Part shown: piece by piece, positions 60,602 to 64,000 of the stretch
Layout of the letters: each line of letters begins with the position of its first letter
How positions within the stretch are numbered: position 1 is the stretch's first letter
DNA from: Bacteroidales bacterium
GTDB taxonomy: Bacteria > Bacteroidota > Bacteroidia > Bacteroidales > UBA932
Direction: 5' to 3'
Length of the DNA stretch: 64,000 bases
Assembly: GCA_017550525.1 (NCBI GenBank)
Contig: JAFZOU010000050.1
Coordinates: forward strand, 1 to 64,000
The notes under the pieces: generated by a model
Databases searched by the model: none
Told to the model about the DNA's origin: nothing
The model's input: only the letters and a program-made list of their open reading frames with translations
Made by a program: the position numbers and the translations under genes

Positions 60602-61898
60602 GGTGAGGGAACACAACCTCCAGGAGTTCAGGGACGGTCATGCCCTTTTCCACCGCAATTGCCGCAGAGAGGATAATCTCAGAGCAGGGGTTGCCAAGCA
60701 TATGTACGCCTACAACCTTATTTTGGGCCGATACAAGAACCTTGCAAAGGCCCTCTCCCCTTTCATTCTCTGCCACAAAACGGCCGGAATAGGCCATGGG
60801 AAGCTTCAAAACCCGCACGTCTGGGCCGGCTTCCTGCTCAGTGAGCCCTACGCCGGCAACCTCCGGATTGGTATAGACTATGCCGGGGATGGCCTTGTAA
60901 CTCATCTCAGAGGGCACCCCAAGCATATTTGAAACGGCAACCTCCGCCTCACGGGAAGCGGTATGGGCAAGCATTGAGAAGGCGGTCACATCACCAGCGG
61001 CATAAACGCCAGGAACGGATGTTTCCATACGGGAATTGACCACAATGCCCCTCTCCACCTTCACACCTATGTTTTCAAGGCCGATTCCACGGATGTTTGC
61101 GCGGCGGCCTACGGAGAGAAGAATCTTGTCGCCCTGAGCGCGGCAGGTTTCCCCTTCCGGGGTTTCGTAAACCACCTCTGAGCCCTCTACGGCTACCACC
61201 TTACAACCAAGATGGAACTCCACGCCTTTCTTGGCGTATTGGGCCTGGAGCATTGCGGAAATCTCGTTATCCATGGGCCCCAGAATCTTAGGAAGCATCT
61301 CAATCACAGTAACATGAGAGCCTACTGAATTGAAGAAGGAGGCAAACTCCATCCCAATTACGCCTCCGCCTATCACAACCAGTTTCTCAGGGATTTCAGT
61401 GAGCTGGAGGAGCTCACGGTTTGTGACTACAACGGGTGATTCCGCCAGCCCCGGGATTGGCGGCACTGCGGCCTCCGAGCCCGTGCACACAAGGATGCGG
61501 GCGGCCTCATAGGTATTTTCATCGGCCTCCAAAGAAAAGCCTCCGGGGATGGCGCCCTTTATGACGGCTTCTGCCTTAACGACCTCCACGGCGGCCTCCC
61601 TCATACGCACGCGGACACCGCCAACAAGCTTTTTCACCACCTTTTCCTTGCGCTTCATAACGGCGGGAAAATCCATGGAGGCACCCTCCACATTTACCCC
61701 GTATTTGTCCCCGTGACGGGCGTAATCCAGCAGCTTGGCGCTATAGAGGAGGGTTTTTGTGGGGATGCAGCCCTCATTGAGGCACACGCCGCCAAGTTCC
61801 CTCTTTTCAAAAAGCACAACTGAAAAACCTCCGCGGGCAGCCTTTTCCGCAGCTACATATCCGGCAGGACCGCCGCCTAGAATTGCAAGATCAAACAT
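60561..61898 (-). CDS. lpd: Dihydrolipoyl dehydrogenase
   Basis: 445 aa. FAD-binding AILGGGPAGYVAAEKAARGG, redox disulfide GGVCLNEGCIPTKTLLYSAK, NAD-binding VIGGGVIGMEFASFFNSVGS, YAAGDVTAFSMLAHTASREA and the C-terminal catalytic HPHPTVGE-type segment (VVFPHPTVGEILKETL). It reoxidises the lipoyl groups of 2-oxoacid dehydrogenase or glycine cleavage complexes. Encoded alone, without other complex subunits. Convergent with lplA. Confidence 0.95.
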   Translation of the reverse strand: MFDLAILGGGPAGYVAAEKAARGGFSVVLFEKRELGGVCLNEGCIPTKTLLYSAKLLDYARHGDKYGVNVEGASMDFPAVMKRKEKVVKKLVGGVRVRMREAAVEVVKAEAVIKGAIPGGFSLEADENTYEAARILVCTGSEAAVPPIPGLAESPVVVTNRELLQLTEIPEKLVVIGGGVIGMEFASFFNSVGSHVTVIEMLPKILGPMDNEISAMLQAQYAKKGVEFHLGCKVVAVEGSEVVYETPEGETCRAQGDKILLSVGRRANIRGIGLENIGVKVERGIVVNSRMETSVPGVYAAGDVTAFSMLAHTASREAEVAVSNMLGVPSEMSYKAIPGIVYTNPEVAGVGLTEQEAGPDVRVLKLPMAYSGRFVAENERGEGLCKVLVSAQNKVVGVHMLGNPCSEIILSAAIAVEKGMTVPELLEVVFPHPTVGEILKETLGA

Positions 61899-61939
61899 AG
61901 ATGTAAGTTTTAGTGTTTACGAAGATACTAATTTTTTGC

Positions 61940-61947
61940 TATCTTTG
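61940..61947 (+). promoter_or_regulatory. -7 box before the small membrane protein gene
   Basis: Exact TATCTTTG, 19 nt before the ATG at 61967; a TTTA lies 20-odd nt upstream. Confidence 0.6.
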
Positions 61948-61966
61948 TGAAAACAAAAATGATAAA

Positions 61967-62380
61967 ATGGCAAACACTGGCAAAACCATAGGATGTCTGG
62001 CTGGACTCCTTGTTGTAGCGGCCCTCGCAGGCTTCCTTTACTTCAAATTCTGGTGGGTATTCTCTGACGGAACCAAAACCGGAGAACTCAATTCCCTCAC
62101 TTATACAGGCTATTTATGGAAAACCTATGAAGGTGAGATAATCCTTACCGGTTACGGCAGTAAAAACTCCCAGGGTACCGTCCAGTCCAAGACTTTCAAG
62201 TTCTCTGTGAAGGATGAGGATGTGGCCGAGCAACTTACAAAACTTACCGGCTCCAAGGTAACCGTCCACTACAAGGAGTACAAGGGCGCCCTTCCCTGGA
62301 GAGGCTATGAAAAATCGGTTGTAGATCACGTAACCCTTGAACCCGGAGAAATCAACGTAGATGAACCGTTCTTCCTCTAG
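61967..62380 (+). CDS. Small membrane-anchored protein of unknown function
   Basis: 137 aa from the ATG at 61967 (MANTGKTIGCLAGLLVVAAL), placed by the promoter box; an open frame from 61913 would start upstream of the promoter. One N-terminal membrane helix then a single beta-rich domain (ILTGYGSKNSQGTVQSKTFK FSVKDEDVAEQLTKLTGSKV TVHYKEYKGALPWRGYEKSV). I know similar hypothetical proteins in Bacteroidales but no function. The gene ends just before the DPP-type peptidase gene and is likely co-transcribed with it. Confidence 0.75.
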   Translation: MANTGKTIGCLAGLLVVAALAGFLYFKFWWVFSDGTKTGELNSLTYTGYLWKTYEGEIILTGYGSKNSQGTVQSKTFKFSVKDEDVAEQLTKLTGSKVTVHYKEYKGALPWRGYEKSVVDHVTLEPGEINVDEPFFL

Positions 62381-62381
62381 C

Positions 62382-64000
62382 ATGAAACATCTTCTAACTA
62401 TAGTGTGCACTGTCCTTACGGGCAGCGCACTTTTTGCTCAGAACAGCGTCCTGGATATCCGTGAGGCCCATCCCGGCAAAGACCTTACAATGGAGGAGGC
62501 CATCTACAAGGGAGTTGGCTACAGCCGTATCCCACGTGACAAATACCCGGCTCTCCCTTCCAAAGGAGAGGGAAAATTTACCGTATTCCAGGATGAATAC
62601 AGCCTCTTTATAAAAGACAACGCATCCGGAGAAGTCACTGACATTGCCATCTCCAACAACTCAGGAATAGTCTACGGCCAAACCGTAAGCCGCAATGAAT
62701 TTGGCATCGACGCCGGATGGTATGTGTCACCGGATTCCACAAAGGTGGCCTTCTACCGCAAGGACCAGACCCTGGTGACAAAGTTCCCACTCCTTGACAT
62801 AAAGACCCGTACTGGTTCCCTCAAGGAGATATACTACCCCATGAACGGAATGGCATCTGAGCACATCTCAGTGGGCATTTTTGACCTTGGGAGCAAAAAG
62901 ACCGCCTGGCTTAACGTGACGGACTTTTCGGAGGAACGCTACATCACAAACATAGCCTGGAGCCCTGATGCAAAGTACGTCTACGCACAGATTGTGGACC
63001 GCAGCCAGCATCATATGCGCCTCAACATGTACAGGGTTGCCGACGGTTCCTTCGTCCGCACCATCCTCACTGAGGACAACCCAGCCTGGATAGAGCCCCA
63101 GGACCCCATTCACTTCATTAAGGGCCGTACGGACGTATTCATCTACCGCACGGACAACCGCAACGGCTTCAGGAATCTGTATCTGGCCGATACCCTTGGC
63201 GCCATCCGCGGGCTTCCTACCGCCAGTGCGGACGTAGAGTATCTGGATAACGACGGAACTTTTGTCTTCTATACATCGGCCGAGAATTCCCCCGTCCAGA
63301 ACCACCTCTACAAGATGAGGCTGAAGATCCCTAAGAAAAACGCCGTCAAAAAGGCGGCATTCTACAAGCCCGTCCAGCTCACTTCCGGCCGCGGCTGGCA
63401 CAAAATCTTCCTCTACCCCGGTTGCAAGGAGTTCCTGGACATCTGGTCCAACACTTCCACGCCCACACAGATGTGGAAGCGCTCAACAGACGGGAAGACA
63501 AATGAATGTCTCTTCGAGGGAGAGGATCCCCTCAAGGGCTACGCCTCCTGCAAGGTTGAACTTGGCACAGTTTTATCGGCCGATAACGCCTTTGAGAACT
63601 ATTACAGGCTCATCTATCCCAAGGACTTCGATCCTACCAAGAAATATCCCCTCATTGTTTACGTATACGGCGGCCCCCACAGCCAGATGGTCCAGGACAG
63701 CTGGCTTGGAAACATCCGTATGTGGGAAATGCTCATGGCCCAGAAAGGCTATATTGTATATGTGCAGGACAACCGCGGCACCTCAAACCGCGGCGCCGCC
63801 TTTGAGAAGGCCATCAACCGCCAGTGCGGCAAGGCTGAGATGGAAGACCAGATGGTGGGTATCCGCCGCCTTCTTGAACTCCCATACGTGGATTCAGAGC
63901 GCGTTGGCGTTCACGGGTGGAGCTACGGCGGCTTCATGACCATAAGCCTCATGACCACCTACCCTGACGTATTCAAAGTGGGCGTTGCCGGCGGTCCCGT
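62382..64000 (+). CDS. Dipeptidyl peptidase IV-type S9 peptidase (3' end off the window)
   Basis: Starts MKHLLTIVCTVLTGSALFAQ, a signal peptide, one base after the preceding stop. 539 codons are visible. Beta-propeller with YSRIPRDKYPALPSKGEGKF, WSPDAKYVYAQIVDRSQHHM, IEPQDPIHFI; then the hydrolase domain (YPLIVYVYGGPHSQMVQDSW, VQDNRGTSNRGAAFEK) and nucleophile GWSYGGFMT. The catalytic Asp and His lie beyond the right edge. Removes Xaa-Pro or similar dipeptides in the periplasm; supports amino acid use by asaccharolytic or mixed feeders. More canonical than the 43271 paralogue. Confidence 0.94.
   Translation, partial: MKHLLTIVCTVLTGSALFAQNSVLDIREAHPGKDLTMEEAIYKGVGYSRIPRDKYPALPSKGEGKFTVFQDEYSLFIKDNASGEVTDIAISNNSGIVYGQTVSRNEFGIDAGWYVSPDSTKVAFYRKDQTLVTKFPLLDIKTRTGSLKEIYYPMNGMASEHISVGIFDLGSKKTAWLNVTDFSEERYITNIAWSPDAKYVYAQIVDRSQHHMRLNMYRVADGSFVRTILTEDNPAWIEPQDPIHFIKGRTDVFIYRTDNRNGFRNLYLADTLGAIRGLPTASADVEYLDNDGTFVFYTSAENSPVQNHLYKMRLKIPKKNAVKKAAFYKPVQLTSGRGWHKIFLYPGCKEFLDIWSNTSTPTQMWKRSTDGKTNECLFEGEDPLKGYASCKVELGTVLSADNAFENYYRLIYPKDFDPTKKYPLIVYVYGGPHSQMVQDSWLGNIRMWEMLMAQKGYIVYVQDNRGTSNRGAAFEKAINRQCGKAEMEDQMVGIRRLLELPYVDSERVGVHGWSYGGFMTISLMTTYPDVFKVGVAGGP

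Larger units (their letters stand above)
893..63575. repeat. Highly iterated heptamer GGCCGAT / ATCGGCC across the window
   Basis: About 64 GGCCGAT and 57 ATCGGCC by hand count, in both coding and intergenic DNA, roughly one per 0.5 kb; several are fused as ATCGGCCGAT (for example 3131, 5646, 39692, 52722, 63567). About 9 would be expected by chance at this base composition. Essentially absent between 26045 and 30990 and between 31160 and 34760. Confidence 0.8.

Noticed and set aside
1..64000. Global reassignment of TGA to an amino acid
   Set aside because: TGA ends many ordinary genes here, including overlapping ATGA junctions such as 4274, 42725 and 59658-59660.

Overview
The window looks like chromosome from a member of the Bacteroidales (Bacteroidota), possibly near Alistipes/Rikenellaceae, though genus is not provable from this text. 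Support: exact TAnnTTTG -7 promoter boxes before many genes (often with TTTG about 20 nt upstream), a serine palmitoyltransferase for sphingolipids, a complete Mfa1/FimA-type fimbrial locus, many lipoproteins with a Bacteroidota-style lipobox, and BACON/fimbrillin-type surface proteins. GC is moderate (about half) except for an AT-richer island near 26-34.5 kb.

Layout. 1-3270: secA (minus, its last few codons lie off the left edge). 3324-7502: a surface-glycan operon (flippase, TOD1/MUCI70-like protein, two GT2 glycosyltransferases). 7495-12681: glnS, serine palmitoyltransferase, a degenerate aspartokinase-like ACT protein, yicC. 12860-22568: fimbrial operon (DUF3575, DUF3868/OmpA-like, major fimbrillin, Mfa2-like anchor, second fimbrillin, giant DUF4906 tip protein, small barrel). 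22574-25993: DMT transporter, PreA-like oxidoreductase, tyrosine integrase. 26187-34491: an island bounded by inverted ~200 bp repeats. It holds two head-on cassettes, each made of a tiny leader peptide, a large lipoprotein, and a secreted-type DNA/RNA endonuclease, with a HigBA toxin-antitoxin pair between them. 34631-43126: DUF4298 gene and a nine-gene housekeeping operon (HsdR-N protein, CCA transferase, Xer recombinase, HPF, HolA, ABC exporter, split 5'-nucleotidase). 43271-50056: membrane protein, TrkH, RecD-like helicase and DPP-type peptidase in one overlapping operon, divergent from a ROK regulator. 50063-57392: aminotransferase, a REP-associated transposase with REP units on both sides, a three-gene KAS/FAD/SDR operon, ABC-F ATPase. 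57459-64000: small secreted protein, mnmA, lplA, lpd, a membrane protein and a second DPP-type peptidase cut by the right edge.

The most striking observations are two. First, in both nuclease cassettes the nuclease lies in exactly the same reading frame as the upstream lipoprotein, separated from it only by one TGA after a Lys codon, with no ATG ahead of the nuclease domain. The layout suggests a regulated stop-codon readthrough product, or parallel nonsense mutations in a fusion gene. Second, the heptamer GGCCGAT/ATCGGCC occurs about 120 times by hand count (roughly one per 0.5 kb, about tenfold over chance) on both strands and in many codon contexts. It is almost absent from the nuclease island, so it looks like a genome-wide iterated motif and a marker of resident versus imported DNA.
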